A DNA stretch of 64,000 nucleotides, from assembly GCA_002344215.1 (NCBI GenBank), contig DDSV01000028.1:66287-130286 (forward strand), written 5' to 3'. Numbering within the stretch: the stretch's first letter is position 1; each line of letters begins with the position of its first letter. The DNA comes from Akkermansiaceae bacterium UBA2381 (GTDB lineage Bacteria > Verrucomicrobiota > Verrucomicrobiia > Verrucomicrobiales > DEV007). Below, piece by piece: positions 16,600 to 24,966 of the stretch. The translations under genes were made by a program, and so were the position numbers. The notes under the pieces are model-generated. The model saw only the letters and a list, made by a program, of their open reading frames with translations. It did not search any database and had not been told where the DNA came from.

Positions 16600-17748
16600 A
16601 TGTCTGCTCCGACCCGCTATTTTGATTTCAATGCGACGACTCCGATGAGCGAGACCGCTCGCCGGGCCTGGGTGGAGGCGGCGGAGAGCCACTGGCACAA
16701 TCCTTCCAGTCTTTACCGCGAGGCGGGAGAGGCCCGGCATCGTCTCGAGTTCTGGCGGGAAGCTCTCGCTGATCATTTCGGGATAGACGAACCTGAACGG
16801 GTCGTCTTCACCTCCGGGGCAACGGAAGCGAACAATGCAGTGATACGTCATCTCGCGGGATCGGGATCAGGAGGCCTGGCGGTTTCGGAGATCGAGCACC
16901 CCTGTGTCGAGATGGCGGTGAACCTGTCATTTGCCGCGACGCGGGTTCGGAGGATTCCGACTGACAGAGAGAGCGGTTCGGTGGATCCGGATTTCATCAG
17001 GCACTGCATCGCCCGTAAGGAGCTTGATGCGGTCTCGGTGATGGCTGCAAACAACGAGACGGGCACTCTGCAGCCCTGGCAAGAGATCGCGGTCCTTTGC
17101 CGCGAGGCAGGCATTCCCTTCCACACGGACGCAGCCCAATGGATAGGCAAACTACCCGTCGAGGGGTTCGGTGAGTGCGGCTACGTCACCGGCAGTGCCC
17201 ACAAGTTCGGCGGAGGAAAGGGCGCGGGATTTCTTATCCTGCCTGAGGAAGAGACCGGTGAGCCCTTCCATGGATTTGTCGGAGGACCTCAGGAACATGG
17301 CCGACGTGCAGGGACGGAGAACCTTCCCGGTGTTGCGGCGATGGTCACGGCCCTGCTCGAGCGGGATGAGGCATCATTGCTTTCTCTGGCGGAAAAGCAG
17401 TCGGAGTTTCGCAATGCCTTCGAAGAGCAACTGGTGAGTCAAATGGGGGTAAAAGTCCTCGCTTCCGCAGGCCCGCGATTGTGGAATACCTCCATGTTTG
17501 TCCTGCCTCATTCCCGAAATCTGAAGTGGCTTACCCGTCTCAGTCAGCGCGGGTTTGCCGTTTCCACCGGGTCAGCCTGCAGCGCGGGAAAGGGAAACCC
17601 TTCCGCGGTGATGATGGCCATGGGGCTGGACCACGATGAAATGGGACGGGTTCTCCGGATCAGTGGAGGCTGGGAGACCAATGCGCCCGATTGGGAGGAC
17701 CTGAGCAGCGCAATTCGGGAGACAGGGGCTGAGTTGCAGGCTCAGTAG
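16600..17748 (+). CDS. Cysteine desulfurase (NifS/IscS-like)
   Basis: A 382-residue PLP enzyme beginning TRYFDFNATTPMSETAR. The PLP Lys is in GSAHKFGGGKGAGF, the N-E-T-G motif in AANNETGTLQPW, and the active Cys in STGSACSAGKGNPS. Family members transfer sulfur from cysteine to Fe-S, thiouridine or other acceptors. The short Cys loop is like class I NifS/IscS. No iscU or isc regulator is adjacent; instead it ends the RR-cls operon and overlaps a convergent rhodanese gene by 7 bases, so its sulfur acceptor is unclear. ATG 16600 is used; the upstream frame overlaps cls. Confidence 0.92.
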   Translation: MSAPTRYFDFNATTPMSETARRAWVEAAESHWHNPSSLYREAGEARHRLEFWREALADHFGIDEPERVVFTSGATEANNAVIRHLAGSGSGGLAVSEIEHPCVEMAVNLSFAATRVRRIPTDRESGSVDPDFIRHCIARKELDAVSVMAANNETGTLQPWQEIAVLCREAGIPFHTDAAQWIGKLPVEGFGECGYVTGSAHKFGGGKGAGFLILPEEETGEPFHGFVGGPQEHGRRAGTENLPGVAAMVTALLERDEASLLSLAEKQSEFRNAFEEQLVSQMGVKVLASAGPRLWNTSMFVLPHSRNLKWLTRLSQRGFAVSTGSACSAGKGNPSAVMMAMGLDHDEMGRVLRISGGWETNAPDWEDLSSAIRETGAELQAQ

Positions 17749-18095
17749 CGCGGGACACCCGGGTCAATCATGGTGGACCAGAGATCAATCCCGCCGGCGA
17801 GAGACCAAACCTCCGCCTTCCCCTTTTCACGGAGAAACATGGTCGCATTCATTGATCGCATTCCGTGGTGGCAATAGACCACGAGAGGACGTTCATCGGC
17901 CGGATTGAGGAGCAGTCGTGCGGCATCGGTGTGAAAACGGGAAAGGGGATGCAGTTCGGCCCCTTCAATCCGGCAAATGGAGAATTCGTCCTCCTCCCGG
18001 CAGTCGATCAGCCGGAAATCCGAAGCCCGGTCTGGTTTGAGGAGCTGTTTTAGTTCCGCTGGGGTAATTTCAAACTGTTCGGTGGAGGGAAACAT
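17742..18095 (-). CDS. Rhodanese-like single-domain protein
   Basis: A 117-residue rhodanese domain with the active-site loop VYCHHGMRSMNA (catalytic Cys followed by HHGMRS), preceded by FRLIDCREEDEFSICRIEGA. The family moves sulfane sulfur through a Cys persulfide, and a CxxGxRS-type loop is typical of thiosulfate or persulfide transferases. Met at 18095 (MFPSTEQFEITP) is the likely start. Convergent with the cysteine desulfurase gene (7-base overlap), so a shared sulfur-relay role is plausible but not shown. Confidence 0.88.
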   Translation of the reverse strand: MFPSTEQFEITPAELKQLLKPDRASDFRLIDCREEDEFSICRIEGAELHPLSRFHTDAARLLLNPADERPLVVYCHHGMRSMNATMFLREKGKAEVWSLAGGIDLWSTMIDPGVPRY

Positions 18096-18209
18096 CGGAA
18101 GGAATGGTGCTCGGATCCCTTGGAGATACACTGTTTTTGAAGAAAAATCGAATTGAAGGATGGGCTGGCGTCTCCATAGTGGGGAGAGTATTTTTGAAAT
18201 CAGAACCTA

Positions 18210-18539
18210 ATGCCAACTTACGACTACAAGTGCCAGAAGTGTGGACATCAGTTTGAGGTGGTTCAATCGATGAAAGATGATCGGCTCACCGATTGCCCGC
18301 TTGAAACCTGTGACGGCCAGGTGAAGCGGCTTTTGGGAACGGGGGCCGGGATTATTTTCAAAGGTTCAGGCTTTTACCAGACGGACTACCGGAGTGAGTC
18401 CTACAAGAAATCAGCCAAAGCCGACTCATCCTCGGGTGATTCCAGCTCTTCAGGAGGCTCGAGTTCGTCGGATTCGAAGTCGGCTGCAAGTTCATCGGAA
18501 TCAAAGCCGGCCAGCACCCCGGCAAAATCGGACAGCTAA
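18210..18539 (+). CDS. FmdB-family zinc ribbon protein
   Basis: A 109-residue protein with the N-terminal FmdB/CxxC-CxxC regulatory domain: MPTYDYKCQKCGHQFEV, then CPLETCDGQVKRL, GAGIIFKGSGFYQTDY. The Cys pairs would bind one zinc ion. The C-terminal 45 residues are a Ser/Lys/Asp-rich disordered tail. Function of the family is poorly known. A second short zinc-ribbon relative of the same type lies at 59848-60102 on the other strand. A probable membrane-protein gene follows 11 bases downstream. Confidence 0.85.
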   Translation: MPTYDYKCQKCGHQFEVVQSMKDDRLTDCPLETCDGQVKRLLGTGAGIIFKGSGFYQTDYRSESYKKSAKADSSSGDSSSSGGSSSSDSKSAASSSESKPASTPAKSDS

Positions 18540-18550
18540 CCTAAAATCAG

Positions 18551-19681
18551 ATGAACCCTGATCCCAACGAGCCAACTTCTCCGGACAATGAATTGCCCTA
18601 TGGCCACGATGGCGGGGCTGAGGAAGTTTATCCGGGAGGCGAAAACGCCGCCTATCCTGAACAGACTTCTCACTATGATCCGGGAGCGGCGTTTTTGGAT
18701 GAGAATCTCCAGTATGGTGCTGCCGATGCCCAAACGGCTGATCCGGAGCAGGCCTACTACGACCCCGGTCAGGCTTACGCTGAGCCTGATCAGGCTTATG
18801 TCGATCCGAATCAGGCCTATTACGATCCCGGACAGGCGTATGCGGATCCCGGACAGACCTATGCGGATCCCGGACAGGCGTATGTCGAGTCTGGTCAGGA
18901 ATATTATGGAGGCGGTCAGGAGACAGAAGCTTCGGGAGGTGTCTACGATGAGGTGGTGGCCCCTGCTCCGGTAAGGGCTTCGAGTTCTTCTTCGCGGTCC
19001 CAGAAGAAGAAGGTTGGCCGACGAGTGCCTAAGGCAAGTCCTCTGGTCCCGAAAAAGGGTTCAGCGGGTTCCAAATATCGGCGCCCCGTTCAATCAGGAG
19101 GGGGGATCTCCCTCATGTCAGTGCTGGTAACCCTCCTGGCGATGGCCATGCTCGCCGGGGTGGTGATGATGATTCTTCCTGCTGATATTTCGAAAATCGC
19201 CGGATACCCGGCCAGTCCGATTCCGGTTCCCAAGCCCCGGAATATCCTCGACGAAGCTCAGACGACCATGATGGAGCGGAAGGAACTGCTCACCCTGTCC
19301 GAGGAAGCGGTAAACCAGTATCTTAGCAGCCGGCTTCAGGGGTCGCAGAAAGGAGCCCTCGCCGCCCTTGTGAAATTCAAGGGTGTTTACGTCGATTTTT
19401 CTCCCGGACTCGCCGAGATCTTTGTGGTGAGGGAGATCTTCGGAAAAACTCTCACGATGAGCTCCAGAGTAACGGCAGAGCGAGGGCGGAAGGGAATGCG
19501 TTATCAGCCTGTGGGATGGACCCTCGGCCGGGTTGATCTTGGAAAGCGCAGTGTCAAACCTGTCGTGCAGTTGTTCCTGCGTTTACGCAGCACCTGTCTT
19601 GAGGAATTTCAGGCCCTGGAGCAGATGAGCGAAGTGATCTTTGAGGAGAACACGGTCGTGCTCAATCCGGTGTTCAAGTAA
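18551..19681 (+). CDS. Single-pass membrane protein with eight 7-residue repeats
   Basis: A 376-residue protein without a named family. Residues 1-63 are acidic and Pro/Tyr-rich. Residues 64-119 are eight copies of a heptapeptide close to DPGQAYA, encoded by 21-bp units at 18740-18907. Residues 140-182 are basic (KKKVGRRVPK). A transmembrane helix follows at about 186-209, then a 165-residue globular part (TLSEEAVNQYLSSRL, VKFKGVYVDFSPG). The same arrangement (Pro-rich N-terminus, one helix, then a domain with an L-T/S-x-x-x-x-N motif) is found in the protein at 59059-59805, so they may be paralogues, possibly of the YpmS/DUF2140 type. Likely N-in, C-out. Confidence 0.75.
   Translation: MNPDPNEPTSPDNELPYGHDGGAEEVYPGGENAAYPEQTSHYDPGAAFLDENLQYGAADAQTADPEQAYYDPGQAYAEPDQAYVDPNQAYYDPGQAYADPGQTYADPGQAYVESGQEYYGGGQETEASGGVYDEVVAPAPVRASSSSSRSQKKKVGRRVPKASPLVPKKGSAGSKYRRPVQSGGGISLMSVLVTLLAMAMLAGVVMMILPADISKIAGYPASPIPVPKPRNILDEAQTTMMERKELLTLSEEAVNQYLSSRLQGSQKGALAALVKFKGVYVDFSPGLAEIFVVREIFGKTLTMSSRVTAERGRKGMRYQPVGWTLGRVDLGKRSVKPVVQLFLRLRSTCLEEFQALEQMSEVIFEENTVVLNPVFK
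18740..18907 (+). repeat. In-frame 8 x 21-bp tandem repeat
   Basis: Eight 21-bp units encode heptapeptides with consensus DPGQAY followed by A, V or Y. Third-base changes distinguish the units, so the array is old or under protein-level selection rather than a recent expansion; the fifth to seventh units (GATCCCGGACAG cores) are nearly identical and may be the most recent. Confidence 0.9.
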
Positions 19682-19730
19682 TCTTTGAAGGCGTCAGGAC
19701 TGCCGGTTAACTGGATCACTTGCTGCACCG

Positions 19731-20288
19731 ATGACCGGGCCTGATGAAGTTGTTCACGCGGGGAAGTTTCTCTCCTACCGGAGAACGGACCGGGGTTGGG
19801 AATACGTGACCCGCTCCAATGCAAAAGGGTGTGTGGCGATTCTCGCCGTGACTGACGACCGACGGGTCATCCTGACTGAACAATACAGACCCCCGGTGGG
19901 TCGTCAGGTGATTGAACTTCCGGCCGGGCTGTCCGGCGATATACCGCTGCAGGAGGATGAACCTCTCCTGGTGGCGGCCAAGCGTGAGTTGAAAGAGGAA
20001 ACAGGATACGAGGCGAAAAACTGGACCGTTCTTTTTGAAGGAACCTCATCTGCCGGAATGACGGATGAAATGGTGACGCTGTTTTACGCCACCGGACTAA
20101 CCAGGATGACCGAGGGTGGCGGAACAGGCGGGGAAAATATCAAGGTCCATTACGTCTATCAGGACGATGTCGCCAAGTGGTGCCGGGACCGGCAGGCGGA
20201 AGGAATGCGCGTGGACTTTAAAATTTTTGCCGCCCTTCAGCTGGCCCGCGGTGTCAGACAGTCGACCGAGTCCAAGCTCTGGTATTGA
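19731..20288 (+). CDS. Nudix hydrolase, ADP-ribose pyrophosphatase-like
   Basis: A 185-residue Nudix protein. VILTEQYRPPVGRQVIELPAG precedes the Nudix helix AAKRELKEETGYEA (82-95), a layout typical of ADP-ribose and nucleoside-diphosphosugar pyrophosphatases (NudF-like). The stretch between the Gly and the REXXEE core is slightly longer than consensus. VYQDDVAKWCRDRQAEGMRVDFKI completes the fold. It starts 49 bases after the repeat-bearing membrane protein on the same strand, and converges with the metallo-beta-lactamase gene. Confidence 0.88.
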   Translation: MTGPDEVVHAGKFLSYRRTDRGWEYVTRSNAKGCVAILAVTDDRRVILTEQYRPPVGRQVIELPAGLSGDIPLQEDEPLLVAAKRELKEETGYEAKNWTVLFEGTSSAGMTDEMVTLFYATGLTRMTEGGGTGGENIKVHYVYQDDVAKWCRDRQAEGMRVDFKIFAALQLARGVRQSTESKLWY

Positions 20289-20294
20289 GGTCGA

Positions 20295-21317
20295 TTACCC
20301 TCGATTCGACCAGCCGGGAGGCAGCTCCGTTCCGGGGAAAAACAACTTCGCTTGGTCGTGAAGTGCGTTCCGTTCATCAAGAGAATAGCGCTTTGAGAAG
20401 TGATGAAGGACTAGCCGCCCCACTCCGGCATCAGCGGCAAGTCTACCGACCAGATCTGCGGTCATGTGGGAGTTTTGAATGGCGAGAGACGAGTCTTCCT
20501 GCCGGTAGTGGCATTCACAGACGAGTGTGGTCGTCCCGGTTAACCAGGCCGCGATATCGTCCCAGATTTCGGTGCCGGGTTCGATTCTGAAGTCAGTCAG
20601 GTAGGCGAGGGATTCACCCGGAGTGGACGTCAGCAGTTCACGACGCAGTTCTCCGAAGGTCCACACCCTCCCGTTCAGGTCGACGGTGTTGGTGTCCGGG
20701 ATGCCGGCGTCGGTGAGTTCTTTCAGCCATGGCCCCGGCATGATGTCGAGTGAGCGCAGCTTCCCCGCGTCGATATTCATTCGAGGTTCCTCCACGAGCC
20801 GGTAGGCGGCGGAAGGAATGGAACCGTGCGGGAGGAGCCTGTTTTCCATATGCCAGGTTCCCGAACGATAGATGACGGGATCATCGAGCGGTTGTTCAGG
20901 CCGCCGATGAATGGCGGCGAACGCCTCGCGGGTGAAAAATCCGGCCGTGCTGATCTGACGGCCGGAGAGTTCTTTCACGATCCATTCGCCGGGCTGACCG
21001 GCATGTAGGTTCCAGGAGAAACCCCTGAACCGGTGCCACATCACCTCAATTGTGCCGGGAGGGCCCCATACCTGGATCGGGGCATCGGGCTTGTTATAGT
21101 TATGTCTGAAAAACGTGTCGAAGCCCGAGACGTGATCCATGTGGAAATGAGAAAAAAAGAGATGGGCGACTGACTGGATCGCCGACGTGCGCAAATCACG
21201 GAGACAGCCTTCACCGCAATCAAAGAGGAGACTTTCCCGTGACTGTCCCGAGTCCACGGTGACATGGAGGGCATTATCAGATCCTGCCTGCCCGAGAACC
21301 TGCCATTCGATCGCCAT
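20295..21317 (-). CDS. Metallo-beta-lactamase fold, ribonuclease Z-like
   Basis: A 340-residue protein starting at ATG 21317 (MAIEWQVLGQAGSDN); a GTG at 21353 is possible. The metal motif HxHxDH is SHFHMDHVSGFD (His57, His59, Asp61, His62). Later motifs CECHYRQED and LVLHHFSKRY supply further ligands in the style of RNase Z/ElaC. RNase Z processes tRNA 3' ends, but the middle of the protein (VEEPRMNIDAGKLRSLDIMPGPW) resembles ElaC-like uncharacterised hydrolases as much as true RNase Z, so the tRNA role is inferred. purH lies upstream (88 bases) on the same strand. Confidence 0.8.
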   Translation of the reverse strand: MAIEWQVLGQAGSDNALHVTVDSGQSRESLLFDCGEGCLRDLRTSAIQSVAHLFFSHFHMDHVSGFDTFFRHNYNKPDAPIQVWGPPGTIEVMWHRFRGFSWNLHAGQPGEWIVKELSGRQISTAGFFTREAFAAIHRRPEQPLDDPVIYRSGTWHMENRLLPHGSIPSAAYRLVEEPRMNIDAGKLRSLDIMPGPWLKELTDAGIPDTNTVDLNGRVWTFGELRRELLTSTPGESLAYLTDFRIEPGTEIWDDIAAWLTGTTTLVCECHYRQEDSSLAIQNSHMTADLVGRLAADAGVGRLVLHHFSKRYSLDERNALHDQAKLFFPGTELPPGWSNRG

Positions 21318-21404
21318 GTCGACTACAATAGCCTGTCTTCGGGAATTCGTCACCCCGTCCTTACCTGAGCGGCGGGGGTGGATGGGAAAGGCCTTGAGAT
21401 CAGA

Positions 21405-22943
21405 TCAATGGAGGAAGTGGCGGTGACCGGTAAAGACCATTGCGGCTCCGTGTTCGTCGGCGGCCTTGATGACCTCCTCGTCCCGCATCGAGCCTCCCGG
21501 CTGGATCGCCGCGGTGGCCCCGGCATTGAGCGCATTCACCAGTCCGTCCGCAAAGGGGAACATCGCGTCACTTGCCACGACAGAGCCCTTGAGGCTGAGA
21601 CCTGCCTGTTCCGCCTTCCAGGTCGCAATGCGGCAGGAGTCGACGCGGGACATCTGGCCTGCCCCGATGCCGAGAGTTCGGTCGCTGGTGGTGAAGACAA
21701 TCGCGTTCGACTTCACATGCTTGACGATGCGCCATCCGAACCGCATTGCCTCGATCTCCTCGGCCGTGGGGGGACGCTGGGTCACGACCTTCTGCTCAAT
21801 GTTATCCAGGCCGAGGGCTCTCACGTCGTGATCCATCACCAGAATACCACCGGGAGCGGAGTGGATGACGGGTTCATCCAGCGTTTCACGGAAGTTTTCG
21901 TGCATTTTGATCAGCCTGAGATTCTTCTTTTTCTGAAGCAGGGCGCGGGCGTCGGTTTCAAAATCGGGAGCGATAATGACGTCGGTAAAAATCTCCGAGA
22001 TGACCCTGGCGAGACCGATTCCGAGGGGACGATTACAGACAATGACGCCTCCAAAGGGAGCCTGCCGGTCTGTTTCGAAAGCCTTTTCCCACGCGAGGCG
22101 CAGGTCGTTCTCATCCGCTCCGACTCCGCAGGGGTTGGTGTGTTTAAGAATAGCGACGGCGGGGCGACGGAACTCGAGGATCAACTCTGAGGCGGCCGCG
22201 ATGTCGAGAACATTGGTATAGCTGAGCCCCTTGCCCTGAATCTGTTTGAAATAGTCGTTAAACTTTCCGTAGAGAGAGGCCCTCTGGTGGGGGTTTTCGC
22301 CGTAGCGGAGTTCCTGTGAGAGCGGCAGGCTGATTGAAAAGGACGACTCGGTCTCCTGTTGATCGTTAAGATGGGCGGCGATGGCCGCGTCGTAGGCAGC
22401 GGTCCTTTGAAAGACTTTGATGGCGAGACGCTCCCGGGTTTTGAGGGTCGTGTTTCCGTTATGCTCCTCCAATTCAGAGAGGACCGTAGCGTAATCGGCC
22501 GGGTCGACGACCACCGTTACCGCATCATGATTCTTCGCGGCGGAACGGAGCATGCTCGGGCCGCCAATGTCGATCTGTTCAATCGCTTCCTCCCGAGTCA
22601 CCTCTTTGTTGGCGACCGTTTCCTCAAAGGGATAGAGATTAACCACGACCAGATCGATTGGTTTGATCTCGTTCTCCTCCGCCTGCTTCAGGTGGGTGGA
22701 GAGATCCCGGCGATGGAGGAGTCCTCCGTGGATTTTGGGGTGAAGCGTTTTTACGCGGCCGTCAAAAAGCTCCGGAAAGCCGGTGAAATCGGAGACCTCG
22801 ATGACCGGAATTCCGAGAGAGGCGATAAACTTCGCAGTGCCGCCTGTGGAAAGGATCTCGATACCGTGACGTTGGAGGCCCCGCGAGAGGTCTTCGAGAC
22901 CGGTCTTGTCGGAGACCGAGATGAGGGCGCGTGTAATGCTCAT
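21405..22943 (-). CDS. purH: Bifunctional AICAR transformylase / IMP cyclohydrolase
   Basis: A 512-residue PurH. The N-terminal IMP cyclohydrolase (MGS-like) domain shows ISVSDKTGLEDL and ILSTGGTAKFI, then LDGRVKTLHPKIHGG-type sequence; the C-terminal transformylase shows ELRYGENPHQRASLYG and LKHTNPCGVG. It catalyses the last two steps of purine synthesis, formylating AICAR and closing the ring to IMP. The start is ATG 22943 (MSITRALIS); the frame continues upstream to 22988 without family similarity. No other pur genes flank it. Confidence 0.97.
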   Translation of the reverse strand: MSITRALISVSDKTGLEDLSRGLQRHGIEILSTGGTAKFIASLGIPVIEVSDFTGFPELFDGRVKTLHPKIHGGLLHRRDLSTHLKQAEENEIKPIDLVVVNLYPFEETVANKEVTREEAIEQIDIGGPSMLRSAAKNHDAVTVVVDPADYATVLSELEEHNGNTTLKTRERLAIKVFQRTAAYDAAIAAHLNDQQETESSFSISLPLSQELRYGENPHQRASLYGKFNDYFKQIQGKGLSYTNVLDIAAASELILEFRRPAVAILKHTNPCGVGADENDLRLAWEKAFETDRQAPFGGVIVCNRPLGIGLARVISEIFTDVIIAPDFETDARALLQKKKNLRLIKMHENFRETLDEPVIHSAPGGILVMDHDVRALGLDNIEQKVVTQRPPTAEEIEAMRFGWRIVKHVKSNAIVFTTSDRTLGIGAGQMSRVDSCRIATWKAEQAGLSLKGSVVASDAMFPFADGLVNALNAGATAAIQPGGSMRDEEVIKAADEHGAAMVFTGHRHFLH

Positions 22944-23088
22944 ATTGCGTGTTCGTCGCAGCATTATCACCTCACTGATCCGAAGCAAGGTGAAATCACG
23001 AAAAGGACAAGCGCCTCTCTGAACTCAAAATCCGGGAGGATTTCGCGGCCCTAAATCTAAAATAAAACTAAAAATCTTTAAAAAATAC

Positions 23089-23116
23089 TTGTCATTTAGT
23101 TAAGAATACTTAATAT
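23089..23116 (+). promoter_or_regulatory. Sigma70-like promoter of the LysM lipoprotein gene
   Basis: TTGTCA (23089-23094) and TAATAT (23111-23116) are separated by 16 bases in a markedly AT-rich stretch, 34 bases before the start codon at 23150. The downstream leader contains no Shine-Dalgarno. Confidence 0.6.
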
Positions 23117-23149
23117 TCCGTAGAAGTTACCAATATCTCGCCATTCAAT

Positions 23150-23587
23150 ATGAAATCTTTTTATCTGCTGCCACTCGGGGTCGCGCTGCTGACCACTTCC
23201 TGCAAAAGCACGAAAACGGCGTCTACGAACCCCTACCAGAATAATCCCTACTACGGGTCCTCAGCGGCCACGACGGATTACTCGAGCACCCCGTCTTCGA
23301 GCAGCTATCCCAGCTACAGCGAAAGCGCCTACACTCCGCCTTCGTCCGTGCCAAGCCCGTCGGTGCCCAGTGTTCCTCAGGTTCCGACCTACAGTCAGCC
23401 GACTTTCAATCCGCCGGCATACAGTAATAACCAGCCCTCCGGAGGGGGACGTTCGCACGTCGTTGCCAATGGAGAAAACCTTTACCGCATCAGTCTGAAG
23501 CACGGGACTTCCGTTGCCGCGATCAAGAACGCGAACGGCCTAACCAGCGACGTAATTCGTCCCGGTCAGAGTCTGCTAATTCCCTGA
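23150..23587 (+). CDS. LysM-domain lipoprotein
   Basis: A 145-residue lipoprotein: signal peptide with lipobox LLTTSC (Cys18), a long Ser/Pro/Tyr-rich linker (20-100), and a C-terminal LysM domain (about 102-145: SHVVANGENLYRISLKHGTS ... IRPGQSLLIP). LysM binds the glycan of peptidoglycan, so the protein probably tethers the outer membrane to the wall or acts as a binding module. It has a good upstream promoter and a strong terminator, so it is monocistronic. Confidence 0.9.
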   Translation: MKSFYLLPLGVALLTTSCKSTKTASTNPYQNNPYYGSSAATTDYSSTPSSSSYPSYSESAYTPPSSVPSPSVPSVPQVPTYSQPTFNPPAYSNNQPSGGGRSHVVANGENLYRISLKHGTSVAAIKNANGLTSDVIRPGQSLLIP

Positions 23588-23617
23588 TCCGCACTCAGAC
23601 CTCTTTTCCCTGAAAAG

Positions 23618-23653
23618 TCCGCCTCCCTCCGGGGGGCGGGCTTCTTCATTTTC
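23618..23653 (+). terminator. Rho-independent terminator after the LysM gene
   Basis: An 11-bp stem (two G-T pairs) with a three-base TCC loop spans 23618-23642 and is followed by the T-rich run TTCTTCATTTT. It begins 31 bases after the LysM stop codon. Confidence 0.88.
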
Positions 23654-23683
23654 AGGGCGGGAATTTCCGGGGGATTCTGACGG

Positions 23684-24862
23684 CTAGACCGGAATGGTCA
23701 CAACCTTGGAATGGTGACGCTGGCGGAGTTCATCAATCGCCCGCAGGATGGCGGATTCGTCCACCTCGTTCACCTCAAGCTTTTCACCGATCGCCGGAAT
23801 GAGGGTGATCGTGAGCCGCCCGCCGAGATGTTCGCGAAATTCCTCGAGTCCGGCCAGGATGACAGGACGACCGCGCTCCTCGGTGTTCAGGAACTCGGAC
23901 CAAAGCGAAAATCCGACTGTTTCCATCAGGGTCAGGATCCCTTCTGCGGTCGACCGGGGGAGAATTCCCACCTGCACGGAATAGAGAAGATCCACTGCCA
24001 TGCCAACGGCAACCGCTTCGCCGTGGGAGACTGAGAAGTTCGAGATCTGCTCGAGTTTGTGGGCTGCCCAGTGACCGAAATCGAGCGGTCTTGCCGATCC
24101 GTATTCGAAGGGGTCGCCGCTTGTCGCGATATGCTCGACATGATTCTCCGCACTGCGACGGATCGTCATCTCGAGCGGGCGGGTTTCGAGGCGATTTAAA
24201 GCCGCTCCGTTGGCTTTGAGATACTCGTAAAAGCTCCGGTCGCGAATCAGCGAGACTTTGATCGCCTCGATGATGCCGTCGCGACAGGCGCGGGGAGGGA
24301 GACTGGCGATGAAATCGAGATCGTTGACGACCGCAAAGGGAACCGAAAAGGTGCCGACCCAGTTCTTTTTTCCAAAATAATTGACTCCATTTTTCACTCC
24401 CACGCCGCCGTCACCCTGGCTGAGGGTCGTGGTGGGCATGCGGATCAGGCGGATTCCCCGGTGGGCGGTCGCCGCCCCGAAACCCGCCAGATCGAGAAAT
24501 GCCCCGCCTCCGATCGCGATGATGTAGGAGTGGCGGCAAATCTTGAAGTATTCGATGGCCTGCCAGATCTTTTCGACGAGTGACCAGTTGTTTTTGCAGG
24601 GTTCTCCTCCGGAAAGGCAAATGGGATCGGTCATCAAGGTGACCGTGTCTGCATGGGCGGCAAAGTAACGGGGAATGCTCGCCGCCAGCGTCGGGTTGGA
24701 TTCCGCCACTCCCGAGTCGAGCAGCACGAGAACCCTCGCGGGTCCGTCAAGGGCGCAGGCATCAGCGATCAAGTCCCGGAGGGTGTGGTTTTTCGGATCG
24801 AAAGCACCATGGGTGAAGTCGATACGATGCTGAAAATGCACGGGGATGGATCGCTGGATCAT
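23684..24862 (-). CDS. Sugar-phosphate cyclase of the 3-dehydroquinate synthase superfamily (EboD-like?)
   Basis: A 392-residue protein with the AroB superfamily core: AIGGGAFLDLAGFGAAT (NAD-binding), RMPTTTLSQGDGGVGVKNGVN, then GKKNWVGTF and LPPRACRDGIIEAIKVSLI, and a late HGEAVAVGMAVD. Classical AroB has GGKTGIN or similar where this has GVKNGVN, and GKN where this has GKKNWVGTF. From memory these variants are closer to EboD or other sugar-phosphate cyclases than to housekeeping 3-dehydroquinate synthase. No ebo genes flank it; the next gene upstream on the same strand is an aldose epimerase (104-base gap). It may still be the organism's only AroB; substrate cannot be decided here. Confidence 0.75.
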   Translation of the reverse strand: MIQRSIPVHFQHRIDFTHGAFDPKNHTLRDLIADACALDGPARVLVLLDSGVAESNPTLAASIPRYFAAHADTVTLMTDPICLSGGEPCKNNWSLVEKIWQAIEYFKICRHSYIIAIGGGAFLDLAGFGAATAHRGIRLIRMPTTTLSQGDGGVGVKNGVNYFGKKNWVGTFSVPFAVVNDLDFIASLPPRACRDGIIEAIKVSLIRDRSFYEYLKANGAALNRLETRPLEMTIRRSAENHVEHIATSGDPFEYGSARPLDFGHWAAHKLEQISNFSVSHGEAVAVGMAVDLLYSVQVGILPRSTAEGILTLMETVGFSLWSEFLNTEERGRPVILAGLEEFREHLGGRLTITLIPAIGEKLEVNEVDESAILRAIDELRQRHHSKVVTIPV

Positions 24863-24966
24863 CGGGGAGGGTTTGGATGAATATACGCTACTCCTTCAAT
24901 CAGGGAAAAGAGGCGTGAATACGGGGAGAAAACGCTGAACAAGAGGAATCAGCGGAATGTGGCGGC

